Assembly (NCBI GenBank): GCA_963678445.1
Contig: OY782877.1
Location: 1,984,001-2,048,000 of the forward strand
Reading direction: 5' to 3'
Length of the DNA: 64,000 nucleotides
Source: G963678445 sp963678445
GTDB taxonomy: Bacteria > Hydrogenedentota > Hydrogenedentia > Hydrogenedentales > G963678445
Part shown: positions 42,253 to 50,684 of the stretch, in pieces
Layout: every line of letters starts with the position of its first letter
How positions within the stretch are numbered: position 1 is the first letter of the stretch
Position numbers and translations under genes: made by a program
The notes under the pieces: generated by a model
Database searches by the model: none
Told to the model about the DNA's origin: nothing
The model's input: the letters and a program-made list of their open reading frames with translations, nothing else

Positions 42253-44268
42253 GCTGTGGTTTGATGGGAATCCCCGCTCAGGTATACTGCCGAATAGGCT
42301 TCCTGCTCCTGCGCCGAAGCTGTGGTTTGATGGGAATCCCCGCTCAGGTATACTTATAGGCGATTTACACGCATGCCCTATCCAGCTGTGGTTTGATGGG
42401 AATCCCCGCTCAGGTATACTAATCATAGCAGCCAGTGGCGCAACGTTATGGCTGTGGTTTGATGGGAATCCCCGCTCAGGTATACTGCCGAATAGGCTTC
42501 CTGCTCCTGCGCCGAAGCTGTGGTTTGATGGGAATCCCCGCTCAGGTATACTTTTTGAAGGATTTCAACCCCGTATACTTATGCTGTGGTTTGATGGGAA
42601 TCCCCGCTCAGGTATACTAGATTTCATCAGATTCCAGAACAACACCCAGCTGTGGTTTGATGGGAATCCCCGCTCAGGTATACTCTGGGCTGCTGCTGTT
42701 CGTCCACGAATCATGCTGTGGTTTGATGGGAATCCCCGCTCAGGTATACTGACGCAACAGCAGGAACAGCAGCAGGAAGAGCTGTGGTTTGATGGGAATC
42801 CCCGCTCAGGTATACTCCTGTTTAAAAGTTCTGCAGGGAAGGATCGGCTGTGGTTTGATGGGAATCCCCGCTCAGGTATACTTCAGCTTCGTAAAGCTGT
42901 TTGAAACGTATCGCTGTGGTTTGATGGGAATCCCCGCTCAGGTATACTTAGCTCTTTTTTTGGGATTGGTCGAAAGAAGCTGTGGTTTGATGGGAATCCC
43001 CGCTCAGGTATACTGACCATTCCATTGACGAACCGCGGTGGTGAGCTGTGGTTTGATGGGAATCCCCGCTCAGGTATACTCCGCCTTGTCCTTTTTTTGA
43101 TTTGGTCTTGGCTGTGGTTTGATGGGAATCCCCGCTCAGGTATACTGCCTTCCTCAGCACTTAAAGAGTACCTGGAGCTGTGGTTTGATGGGAATCCCCG
43201 CTCAGGTATACTAGGCGTTTTTGTTTCCTGGCCCCCTACAGAGCTGTGGTTTGATGGGAATCCCCGCTCAGGTATACTACTGCTGGTGCGAGTACAGCAT
43301 AGGAACAAGCTGTGGTTTGATGGGAATCCCCGCTCAGGTATACTTAGAATGGGGATAAAGTATGAGCAGAAGAGGCTGTGGTTTGATGGGAATCCCCGCT
43401 CAGGTATACTGCAAACATCTTCGTGGTTGCTGGTTGGATTGCTGTGGTTTGATGGGAATCCCCGCTCAGGTATACTAATTCACGAGAGTTTTCGGAGTGG
43501 GTAGCGGCTGTGGTTTGATGGGAATCCCCGCTCAGGTATACTTGGTGTTTTATACAGCGTCCGATTCGCTGAGCTGTGGTTTGATGGGAATCCCCGCTCA
43601 GGTATACTATATTTCGCCTGATTGGGCGTTAGAAAACGGCTGTGGTTTGATGGGAATCCCCGCTCAGGTATACTCTTATCTCTTAGAGCTGGTACGTGAA
43701 AGTGGCTGTGGTTTGATGGGAATCCCCGCTCAGGTATACTCAAATTTGCACCACGCAGAATCGCGTCTGTGCTGTGGTTTGATGGGAATCCCCGCTCAGG
43801 TATACTTTATAGTTGAGGCGAAGGAAACGAAACGAAGCTGTGGTTTGATGGGAATCCCCGCTCAGGTATACTCAAGACCCAAAAGAGTTATTCGCTTTTT
43901 AAGCTGTGGTTTGATGGGAATCCCCGCTCAGGTATACTGAACGAATAGTTTCTGACCTAGCAATTCTAGCTGTGGTTTGATGGGAATCCCCGCTCAGGTA
44001 TACTGCGGCTTCGGTCCGATCAGCATTTGCTGTAGCTGTGGTTTGATGGGAATCCCCGCTCAGGTATACTTGACAGTCCCTCGCATTCGCGTTCTACTCT
44101 GCTGTGGTTTGATGGGAATCCCCGCTCAGGTATACTTTTTAGAGTCAACGGATATAATACACATTGGCTGTGGTTTGATGGGAATCCCCGCTCAGGTATA
44201 CTTTGACGGCAATCTTTTGCGACAAGAGCAACGCTGTGGTTTGATGGGAATCCCCGCTCAGGTATACT
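42253..44268 (+). CRISPR. type II-C CRISPR array, 31 repeats and 30 spacers
   Basis: Thirty-one copies of a 36-bp repeat (starting GCTGTGG, ending GGTATACT) occur with a strict 66-bp period, so all 30 spacers are exactly 30 nt. I saw no variant repeat. Spacer 1 (42289-42318) and spacer 4 (42487-42516) are identical; the other spacers differ. Each repeat holds TTGATG (positions 9-14) and TATACT (31-36) 16 bp apart, a promoter-like pair pointing into the following spacer, as in the Neisseria II-C system where crRNAs start inside spacers. That implies plus-strand crRNAs, convergent to the cas genes. Identical repeats leave the leader end undetermined. The array is read by chance as LWFDGNPRSGIL protein repeats; these are not genes. 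Confidence 0.98.
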
Positions 44269-44275
44269 ACCGTTT

Positions 44276-44306
44276 GGCTAAGCCTCCGAAATCCGGGGGC
44301 TTAGCC
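44276..44306. other. hairpin directly after the last CRISPR repeat
   Basis: GGCTAAGCC and GGCTTAGCC form a perfect 9-bp stem, extended inward by TCCG/CGGG pairs around AAAT. It lies between the array end and the cas2 stop with no T-run on either strand, so it is not a canonical terminator. It may limit read-through between the convergent array and cas genes. Confidence 0.5.
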
Positions 44307-44317
44307 GGACAGTACGC

Positions 44318-44662
44318 TTAAAAAAGCATGAGTTGGTCGGGGGCAGTTTCGGTATCATGTCTCTTTTTTCCGTGGTAGACTTCCATTTTCCCGAATTGTT
44401 TGTCGGTGACGAGCAGCAGGCGCACGTTTCCGTTGGGGGGCAGGCAGGCGCGTATTTGTTTGCGATGGGGGGCGGCGCTGTCTTCGCAGGGGAAGTAGCG
44501 GGCGTAGATGGAAAACTGCATCATCAAAAATCCTTGTTTGAGCAGGCTATTACGAAAATGGGTATAGCGTTTGCGTGCTGGCTTGTCGTCTACTGGCAAA
44601 TCGAACATTACAAAGAGCCACACGCCTTTGTACTCCGATAGTCTGATGCCCCCGGTGCTCAT
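44318..44662 (-). CDS. cas2: CRISPR-associated endoribonuclease Cas2
   Basis: This 114-residue Cas2 ferredoxin-like protein has VWLFVMFDLPV with the conserved Asp after strand 1, followed by the RKRYTHFRNSLLKQGF helix and the FSIYARY strand. With Cas1 it forms the spacer-integration complex. It lies 59 bp downstream of cas1 on the same strand and ends 50 bp from the array. An extended -10-like TGGTACAAT (minus strand, complement at about 44689-44697) sits in the cas1-cas2 gap and could give cas2 its own promoter. Confidence 0.96.
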   Translation of the reverse strand: MSTGGIRLSEYKGVWLFVMFDLPVDDKPARKRYTHFRNSLLKQGFLMMQFSIYARYFPCEDSAAPHRKQIRACLPPNGNVRLLLVTDKQFGKMEVYHGKKRHDTETAPDQLMLF

Positions 44663-44721
44663 GCGATACCCCCATCGCGTACAGGTCTATTGTACCACAT
44701 GGGGGAAAAGGGGGAAAGGGC

Positions 44722-45621
44722 TTAGTGGGGTGGGGAAAGGTCGGGTAGCAGCAGTTTTTTTCGTTGGCCGTTGAGGCATTGGGTGAGGGAGGCGGCGGTG
44801 AAGCTGGCGCAGTCGAAGAGACTGCGTTCTTCGTTGTTGAAGGGGTAACGGCGGGTAAGGCTTTGGAGAAGGAGGCGTTTGGTGTCTTTGTTCAGTTGGG
44901 GTTGGGGACCGTATTCGTGTAGGCAGTGCAGCACGGCGGTGTCGATGAAGGGGCGGTAGGGCTCCATGAGATCGTCGGCGAGGCAGAAGGCGTCATAGCG
45001 GTTGTGGTGGTGTAAGCCGAGGGAGGGGTGGAGACCGGTTGCAACGATGGCGCGGGCGAGTATGGCGCGGAGGATACTGTAGCCGTAGTTCAGTAGGCTG
45101 TTGAGGCCGGGCTGTTCACGATTGCGACGAAAGTCGGCGTCGTTGAAGAGGCGGGGCCAGTATTTGCGAGCGGCCTGGGCTTCAAGATTCTGTGGGTCGC
45201 CGGATTGTACATGTTTCGCCATGGCGATGAGACCCGTATCGTCGTTGTAGTGGTGATGCAGGGTGCCGCTCTGGTTGCGGATTTTGGCTTGTACAAGCTG
45301 TTGCCAAAGACGTTTTCGGGCGGGTTGGCTTATGCTTATTTGGCTTTGGAGGCGTTCAGCCTGCAGATGATGGCCTTCGAGGGGGAGTAAGATGCCGTTG
45401 GGCATACGGCGTCCGTCACAGGTGAGAAATACGCCTCCTGCCTCCATAAGCATGCTGAGCACCGCCTGGGTGTAGGTAATGGCGGGATGGGCGGCGATGA
45501 GGACGGCAACCTCGTCGATGGGACAGGTGGTTTCGTCCTCACCGCAACGAATGACAAGCTGTTGGTGGCGTATTTTAAGCGCAGCGGGTTTCTCGGATAA
45601 ATCGATGATGCGGTCAGTCAT
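44722..45621 (-). CDS. cas1: CRISPR-associated endonuclease Cas1 (type II)
   Basis: This 299-residue Cas1 integrase starts MTDRIIDLSEKPAALK, typical of type II Cas1. The metal-binding residues are plausible in the helical domain: Glu in EAQAARKYW, His in GLHPSLGLHH and Asp/Glu in LADDLMEPYRP. The ATG at 45621 overlaps the TGA of cas9 by eight bases; an in-frame TTG at 45642 is less likely. Gene order cas9-cas1-cas2 with no csn2 or cas4 gives subtype II-C. Confidence 0.96.
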   Translation of the reverse strand: MTDRIIDLSEKPAALKIRHQQLVIRCGEDETTCPIDEVAVLIAAHPAITYTQAVLSMLMEAGGVFLTCDGRRMPNGILLPLEGHHLQAERLQSQISISQPARKRLWQQLVQAKIRNQSGTLHHHYNDDTGLIAMAKHVQSGDPQNLEAQAARKYWPRLFNDADFRRNREQPGLNSLLNYGYSILRAILARAIVATGLHPSLGLHHHNRYDAFCLADDLMEPYRPFIDTAVLHCLHEYGPQPQLNKDTKRLLLQSLTRRYPFNNEERSLFDCASFTAASLTQCLNGQRKKLLLPDLSPPH

Positions 45622-48600
45622 GGGCGAGGTATATTTCTCCAAGGGGGGAAATGCTTACTTTTTTACAGTTAATTTTGAACAAAGTATTTGGGTATGGATG
45701 CAGAAGTATTTTAATTTTTTCTTTCTCGGTTTGTTTTCCGGGGATATCTCCTTTTTTTCGTGCATCATCGATATGGGAACAAGTGAGTTGGTTTGAGAGA
45801 GCCCGTACATAGTAGAGTTCACGAATAATTTCGTCATTGGAAATTTTTACATCAACTTCGATGGTGTCGCCTTGGGTGAGGGAGAAGAGGAAGGTGTGCT
45901 GCTTGTCCCAGTGGCGGTCTATGATGGGCAGGCCTTGTTTTTTGCGTTGGTGTACATCGAGTTTGCTGACGACGCGTCCTTCCCATTTTTTGACATTGCC
46001 GTCTTTGTCGTGCAGGGCGAAGATCTCGATGTGGTTGTTGGCGCGGGGCCATACGTGGCGACTGCGGTGATCTTTGCCGATTTGTCGGACCTCGCGGTAT
46101 TCTTTCATGCGTACTTTGTGGATCGGTATTTTGCCGCGGCTGCTATCTTCGTTGTGCACGTAGAGGTAGGGGTGGTTGTCGGGATCGGCAAAGGCGGCTT
46201 TACTGTCGCCGTGGTGGTCATCGAGCCAGCTTTGCAGTATGCGTTGTATTTCGGGGTCGACGACTTTTTGGATTTCTTTGGGCCCGAATTTTTCTCCAAG
46301 ATATTTTCGTACTTTGACGTATTCTTTTCCTTTTTCGTCTTCTTGTGGTGGGCTGTATATGGTGTCGTCGTGCAGGCATCCGGAGATTTTTCGGGAAACA
46401 CGGTGGGATACGGTGATGTTGTCAACGGCGTGGTAGACATCGTCGAGGAAGCCTTCCCAGGGTTCGTCGCGTCCGAAGCGTTTAGTAAAGCCGTTATAGC
46501 GACCGTTTTTAAATTGCTGTTTTTTGGCGGCGTCGGCAAGGCGTTTGACGGTGCTGTGGTCGATAAGGGCGACGACGAGTGCGTCGACGGCATGGTGCCG
46601 GTGGTCGGCGCGGGTTTTGCTGTTATCGCCGTCGTTGAGGATTTGGTTGAGTTTCCATGCGCCGCGCAGGTAGGCAGTAATTTGCCCGGTGCTGACTTGA
46701 ACGCGTTTTCTGGCTTCTTCTCCGTAGAGCCAGGAAACGTATTGGGCGGCGAGTTTGGAGGCGTAGCGGGTGTCGTTGAGTTTGCGAGCGCTGAAATCCT
46801 CGAAGTCGTCCAGGTTGGTTTGCTGGAAGCGTTTCAGTTTTTCTTTGGCGGCGTCGCCTTTGAATTGTTTTACACGGCTGAGAATGTCTTCCCATTGTGC
46901 AGTGGCTTCGTAGGCTTCGTAGGGGGTCTGATTCTTTTTTACGTGCTGGTTTTCTTCGTGGTAGCAAAGGGTTTTGTTGAAGAAAGAGTCGTCGAGGCAG
47001 CGGCTGAAGGGGATAATGTGCTCGATATCCCAGGAAGACTCGGGGCTGAGCAGGGATGCAAAGGAGATTTTTTTGCCAGTATAGGGACAGCACTCGTTGC
47101 ATTCTTGCCAGAGGAGCACGCGTTCGATATCGCGTCGTGAGGGGTTGGCGTCGCCATTGTGTTTTTGGATGCTTTCGCGGATAGTGTCGCGGGCCATTCT
47201 GCGTTTGCGGTTATTTTTGAAAATTTCATTTCGCGCTTTGGCATTTTTTTTGAGTTCGCGGGCAAGTTCGATGCGGGTATAGGTGGGTTTGCCGTGTTTG
47301 TCGATGACGGCGTTGATAACTTTGCGCATTTCGGTAAGGGTGCGTGTGACAGCGGGGTTGCGCACCGTAGGGACAGCGTCAATAAGCGGGGGAAGTTTTT
47401 CCAGGGCGGTTTTGGCCCACTGATCGCCGTAGCGCTCGGTGACGGCTGTGCGAAAGGCCATGCCTTGCTCCATGAGAGGAAGCAGTTCGCGCATGGCTTC
47501 GCGGGAGAGGTTGACGTAGCCGCTTTCGAGCTGTACTTTGCCAAATTCAGCAGCGGCTTCGGGGTCAAGCCCCCAGAACTCGCCGCGTTTGGCGAGGGTA
47601 TCAGGATTAAGCGCGCCCATGACTTCGCCAACGATGGTGTTTTGACTTTCTGCGTCGAGCTTTTCCCAGCGTGCTCCGAATATTTTTTCCAGTCGGGCTC
47701 GGGTCACATTTCCGGGGAGGTTTTTCTCGCTCTTTTCAAAATTGAATTCGACCGTTTTGGGGAATTTTAGGGGCTTGCGCATAGCCGCAAAGCTAACCTT
47801 AGCCTGGCTTTCGAAGAGGGGGATAAGGGCGTCGCGCTCTTCATCGGTCAGTTCTCGTTCAACGCCGTCGGGAAAGGTGACGCGCAAATCGTTGAGCTTT
47901 TGCAGGTAGCGAAAGCGTTGGGAGAGCAGGAGTGCTTTTGGGGCGCGTTTTTTTTTGGCTACCAAGTCGCATTCTCCAATGAGGCGCTTTTGGCTTTTGA
48001 GTGGTCGTTGGAAGAAGATGGCGTTGTAGACTTCTTTTTTGAGAGTGTCGTGCAGTTTTTTGCGATGGTGCTTTTTCTGTGCCACCCAGATCGCCTCAAA
48101 TTCGTCTTTATACATGCTTCGCGCGGTCCAGCGTTGGCGCAGGCGTTGTTCTTCGAAGGGATCTATTTTTACCAGATACTCACCCAGGGTGCGTACGCCG
48201 TCCGCCTCCATTTTTTCGCGCAGTGAGTGGATGGCGGGTTCTACTTTGCCGCTATCTTTGTCGGAGTCGTTTCTCTGTGCTTTCCGGTTACTTAAGTAAC
48301 CGCGGCGTTGTGCGAGGTGGTATAGGGCGCGTCCCAGTTCGCAGGGGGCGAGTTTATGATCCAGTGCGCGGGCGCGCAGGAAATAGGGGAGCTGGCGTAG
48401 GGAATCGAGCAAGTCGTTGTCTTCCCCTAATTCTTTACGATATTTATCGTAAATTTCTTTGTCCAGTTTTGCGAGTAATTCATGGCGTTCTTTACCAGAG
48501 CGTATTTTACCCTTGGGCAGGAAGCCGTGGCGTTGAAGCAGGCAGGCGAGATTCTCCATACGTCGCGAACGGCGTTCTGCCTGGCGGCGACGTAGTCGCG

Positions 48601-48784
48601 CTTCGCGTCGGTCCGTTGTTTTCGATTCTTCTTTCCCGGATTCCAGATCCCCTTCGACACCGGCTTCGAAGATGCGGGCGCCCATATCAACGATCCGCGC
48701 AGGGTTATCCTTTTTATATTCCAGAAGTGTCCAGCCGACAGATTGTGCGCCTAAATCTAAGCCTAATACGGTATAAGAACCCAT
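45614..48784 (-). CDS. cas9: type II-C Cas9 RNA-guided endonuclease
   Basis: This 1,056-residue Cas9 is compact, as usual for II-C. RuvC-I has Asp10 (VLGLDLGAQSVGW). An Arg-rich bridge helix follows (RREARLRRRQAERRSRR). RuvC-II is TRIELARE (about 503-510). The HNH domain (about 555-620) includes CPYTGKKIS, WDIEHIIPFSR with the catalytic His, and KNQTPYEAY. RuvC-III is DHRHHAVDALVVA (about 727-739). The C-terminal 250 residues form the PAM-interacting region. All catalytic residues appear intact, so the nuclease is probably active. AAGGGGAG lies five bases before the ATG; TACTAT and GATCAA/TTGATC form a promoter upstream. The stop overlaps cas1. Confidence 0.97.
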   Translation of the reverse strand: MGSYTVLGLDLGAQSVGWTLLEYKKDNPARIVDMGARIFEAGVEGDLESGKEESKTTDRREARLRRRQAERRSRRMENLACLLQRHGFLPKGKIRSGKERHELLAKLDKEIYDKYRKELGEDNDLLDSLRQLPYFLRARALDHKLAPCELGRALYHLAQRRGYLSNRKAQRNDSDKDSGKVEPAIHSLREKMEADGVRTLGEYLVKIDPFEEQRLRQRWTARSMYKDEFEAIWVAQKKHHRKKLHDTLKKEVYNAIFFQRPLKSQKRLIGECDLVAKKKRAPKALLLSQRFRYLQKLNDLRVTFPDGVERELTDEERDALIPLFESQAKVSFAAMRKPLKFPKTVEFNFEKSEKNLPGNVTRARLEKIFGARWEKLDAESQNTIVGEVMGALNPDTLAKRGEFWGLDPEAAAEFGKVQLESGYVNLSREAMRELLPLMEQGMAFRTAVTERYGDQWAKTALEKLPPLIDAVPTVRNPAVTRTLTEMRKVINAVIDKHGKPTYTRIELARELKKNAKARNEIFKNNRKRRMARDTIRESIQKHNGDANPSRRDIERVLLWQECNECCPYTGKKISFASLLSPESSWDIEHIIPFSRCLDDSFFNKTLCYHEENQHVKKNQTPYEAYEATAQWEDILSRVKQFKGDAAKEKLKRFQQTNLDDFEDFSARKLNDTRYASKLAAQYVSWLYGEEARKRVQVSTGQITAYLRGAWKLNQILNDGDNSKTRADHRHHAVDALVVALIDHSTVKRLADAAKKQQFKNGRYNGFTKRFGRDEPWEGFLDDVYHAVDNITVSHRVSRKISGCLHDDTIYSPPQEDEKGKEYVKVRKYLGEKFGPKEIQKVVDPEIQRILQSWLDDHHGDSKAAFADPDNHPYLYVHNEDSSRGKIPIHKVRMKEYREVRQIGKDHRSRHVWPRANNHIEIFALHDKDGNVKKWEGRVVSKLDVHQRKKQGLPIIDRHWDKQHTFLFSLTQGDTIEVDVKISNDEIIRELYYVRALSNQLTCSHIDDARKKGDIPGKQTEKEKIKILLHPYPNTLFKINCKKVSISPLGEIYLAHD

Positions 48785-48826
48785 TGTACTCCCCTTGTTT
48801 TACTATGGTGGAATTGATTTGTAATC

Positions 48827-48856
48827 ATAGTAAACTCAACCTGTGGGAAGGATCAA
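48827..48856 (-). promoter_or_regulatory. putative cas9 promoter
   Basis: On the minus strand TTGATC (complement 48851-48856) and TACTAT (complement 48827-48832) are 18 bp apart, giving a leader of about 35 nt before the cas9 ATG. The -10 lies inside one arm of the inverted repeat 48799-48834, so the repeat could be an operator. Confidence 0.4.
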
Positions 48857-49020
48857 ATGACTGTGTAGGCAATAGAGGGAGATACTTAGTATATCGGCGG
48901 TGTCTATGGAGTTTGCTGGGAGAAATGCGGTTTTTCTGCTGCTGGGTGGGGCGTGTGACGCAGCGTCTTTTCGAGTACCGACTTCCCAGCGGTGGAGAAC
49001 GGGGTTATCACATGGTGGTG

Positions 49021-49055
49021 TAAAAATAGGGAGAGGATACGTATCCTCTCCCTAT
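49021..49055 (-). terminator. palindromic rho-independent terminator
   Basis: A perfect 15-bp-arm palindrome (ATAGGGAGAGGATAC and its complement, 49026-49055) is followed on the minus strand by TTTTT. It ends the GH4 gene. On the plus strand a T6 run comes 10 nt after, so it may also stop plus-strand RNA from the cas9 leader. Confidence 0.88.
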
Positions 49056-49093
49056 CGGATAATGCTTTTTTGGGGTGGAATAAGGGTTATCGC

Positions 49094-50479
49094 CTATGCG
49101 AATTGGGGCAGGTAATCCTTATGCGCCTCGAGGTAGTCATTGAGCAGGTTGCGTGCGACATCGAGATCGTCAATCATTGGGTCGAGCGCGAGCGCCTGTA
49201 ATGCCTTTTGACGATCCCCGGTCACGGCTGCTTCTACCGCAAGTTCGACCACGGTAACTTGGCGTGAACACATCTCAGCGATAGCATCGGGCAGGGCGCC
49301 TACGCCCACGCCCCGCGGACCTTCCGCACCGACCACGGCTGGTATTTCAACAATCGCGTCTTCGGGCAGGTTGGTGATGTAGCCCTGGTTGGGCAGATTC
49401 AGGGCTTGTTCGTATAGGATTTCGCCGGTAGCGATGGCAGCAATCACTTTTTCGGCACGTTCCGAATGCATGTGTTTCATTTTTTCAATCGAAGCTTTAC
49501 CCGAGGCCATCGCCTCGATTTCATCCCACATCGTGTCGCGATTTTCTGCTGCCTCCGTCAACGGATACATCTGTACATTGTACCGCTGCCAGCTTTCTCG
49601 GTGCATGTTATGCGTGTACGGCAGATACTCGACCATGTGGCAGTCGCCAGGTACGGGGAAAACACCAAAGACTTCGGCCATGTCCTGTGTAAGCGGTTCA
49701 AAGCCTTTGTGATGGGCCTGCAACCGATCCCAAAGGAGCGGATAGAGATCGCGCCCCGTCTTGCGTTCGCGAATGGAAAGCATCCACGTAAAGTGATTCA
49801 GGCCTGCCGCCGTAATTTCGGCGTGCTCCATGGCGCTATCGGAAAGATAACGTTCTGTTTTCGTGATGGCCTCGTCGTTCCAAATAAATTCGTATTTTTC
49901 CGGCACATCGGCGATGCCCAGGTCTTTGCCCAGGATGTTGCCCAACATCATGTAGCCAAAGCCCAACTGGTGGCAGATACCGATAACTTTGGCGTTGGTG
50001 TAGCGTGCGGCAGCCGTGCAGATGCGCATCATGGGATTGGTGAAATTAAGCACCCAGGCATCGGGGCACAGCGATTCTACATCGCGCAGAATGTCGAGCA
50101 CGATGGGGATGTTGCGTGCGGCGTGGGAAAAGCCGCCGGGGCCGCCATTTTCGGCATAGTGCATGATGTCGTAGCGCTGTGCGATTTCGAAATCAGCGCG
50201 CCAGCACTTTTCGCGATCCACCGCGATGGATAAGACTACGAAATCGGCATTCGGCAATGCTTCACGACGATCCGTCGTACTTTCAATCGTAAAGTCCGCG
50301 CCCCATTCCCGGTTCAGACGTTGCGCCAATGCGGTGATCTTTTGTAAACCTTCCGCATTGATATCTACCAGGCACAGGCGGCTTCCCGCCAGGGGCTTTT
50401 CCTGTAAGAGTGCGCCCAACACACTCAGTCCAAACGAAGCGCTTCCTGCGCCAATTACGACAATCTTCGGTTTTTCCAT
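49094..50479 (-). CDS. glycoside hydrolase family 4 (alpha-galactosidase/alpha-glucosidase-like)
   Basis: This 461-residue GH4 enzyme has the NAD-binding Rossmann start KIVVIGAGSASFG, then NADFVVLSIAV, the VLNFTNPM segment and the metal-site motif GICHQ (Cys and His), followed by AAGLNHFTW. GH4 enzymes cleave glycosides by an NAD- and Mn-dependent redox-elimination route. The ATG at 50479 is used (AAGGAAATG upstream); the longer frame starts at a TTG. Anomeric and sugar specificity cannot be read with confidence, though the CHxxG-type motif fits the alpha-glucosidase/galactosidase branch. It is followed by the palindromic terminator. Confidence 0.92.
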   Translation of the reverse strand: MEKPKIVVIGAGSASFGLSVLGALLQEKPLAGSRLCLVDINAEGLQKITALAQRLNREWGADFTIESTTDRREALPNADFVVLSIAVDREKCWRADFEIAQRYDIMHYAENGGPGGFSHAARNIPIVLDILRDVESLCPDAWVLNFTNPMMRICTAAARYTNAKVIGICHQLGFGYMMLGNILGKDLGIADVPEKYEFIWNDEAITKTERYLSDSAMEHAEITAAGLNHFTWMLSIRERKTGRDLYPLLWDRLQAHHKGFEPLTQDMAEVFGVFPVPGDCHMVEYLPYTHNMHRESWQRYNVQMYPLTEAAENRDTMWDEIEAMASGKASIEKMKHMHSERAEKVIAAIATGEILYEQALNLPNQGYITNLPEDAIVEIPAVVGAEGPRGVGVGALPDAIAEMCSRQVTVVELAVEAAVTGDRQKALQALALDPMIDDLDVARNLLNDYLEAHKDYLPQFA

Positions 50480-50684
50480 GAGGTCATTTCCTTCCAACGA
50501 TACAATAGAGTTCAGACAATTTTATGTAACGTTGTTCCGGCATGCGGTCCCGCCTGTCCGGCATGGGGAACAAACAGATCCTTGATACGACACACGTTTT
50601 ACCAGGATCTCAATGCCTGGTATTGCAACGAGAGCGCAAGGCCATCATATCGCAATAGTAGTGCGCATGTATGGCGTTGCGATT

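Larger units (their letters stand above)
48785..49093. other. non-coding interval upstream of cas9, candidate tracrRNA region
   Basis: It contains the cas9 promoter and leader, a perfect 9-bp inverted repeat (TTTACTATG at 48799-48807 and CATAGTAAA at 48826-48834), and the terminator at 49021-49055. Sequences able to pair with the CRISPR repeat start occur on both strands within the inverted repeat, but no typical tracrRNA with nexus and terminator hairpins is obvious. No ORF is convincing. Confidence 0.5.

Noticed and set aside
42232..43940. Long ORFs with repeated LWFDGNPRSGIL, CGLMGIPAQVY or SIPERGFPSNHS units
   Set aside because: They are translations of the 36-bp CRISPR repeat in different frames with a 66-bp period, not proteins.
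44276..44306. tracrRNA located between the array and cas2
   Set aside because: The hairpin there has no anti-repeat beside it on either strand.
45872..47140. 422-residue plus-strand ORF opposite cas9
   Set aside because: It is antisense to intact Cas9 catalytic domains and has no ribosome site; a composition shadow.
44318..48784. Assignment to subtype II-A or II-B
   Set aside because: There is no csn2 or cas4 next to cas9-cas1-cas2, and the Cas9 is compact with II-C-like motifs.
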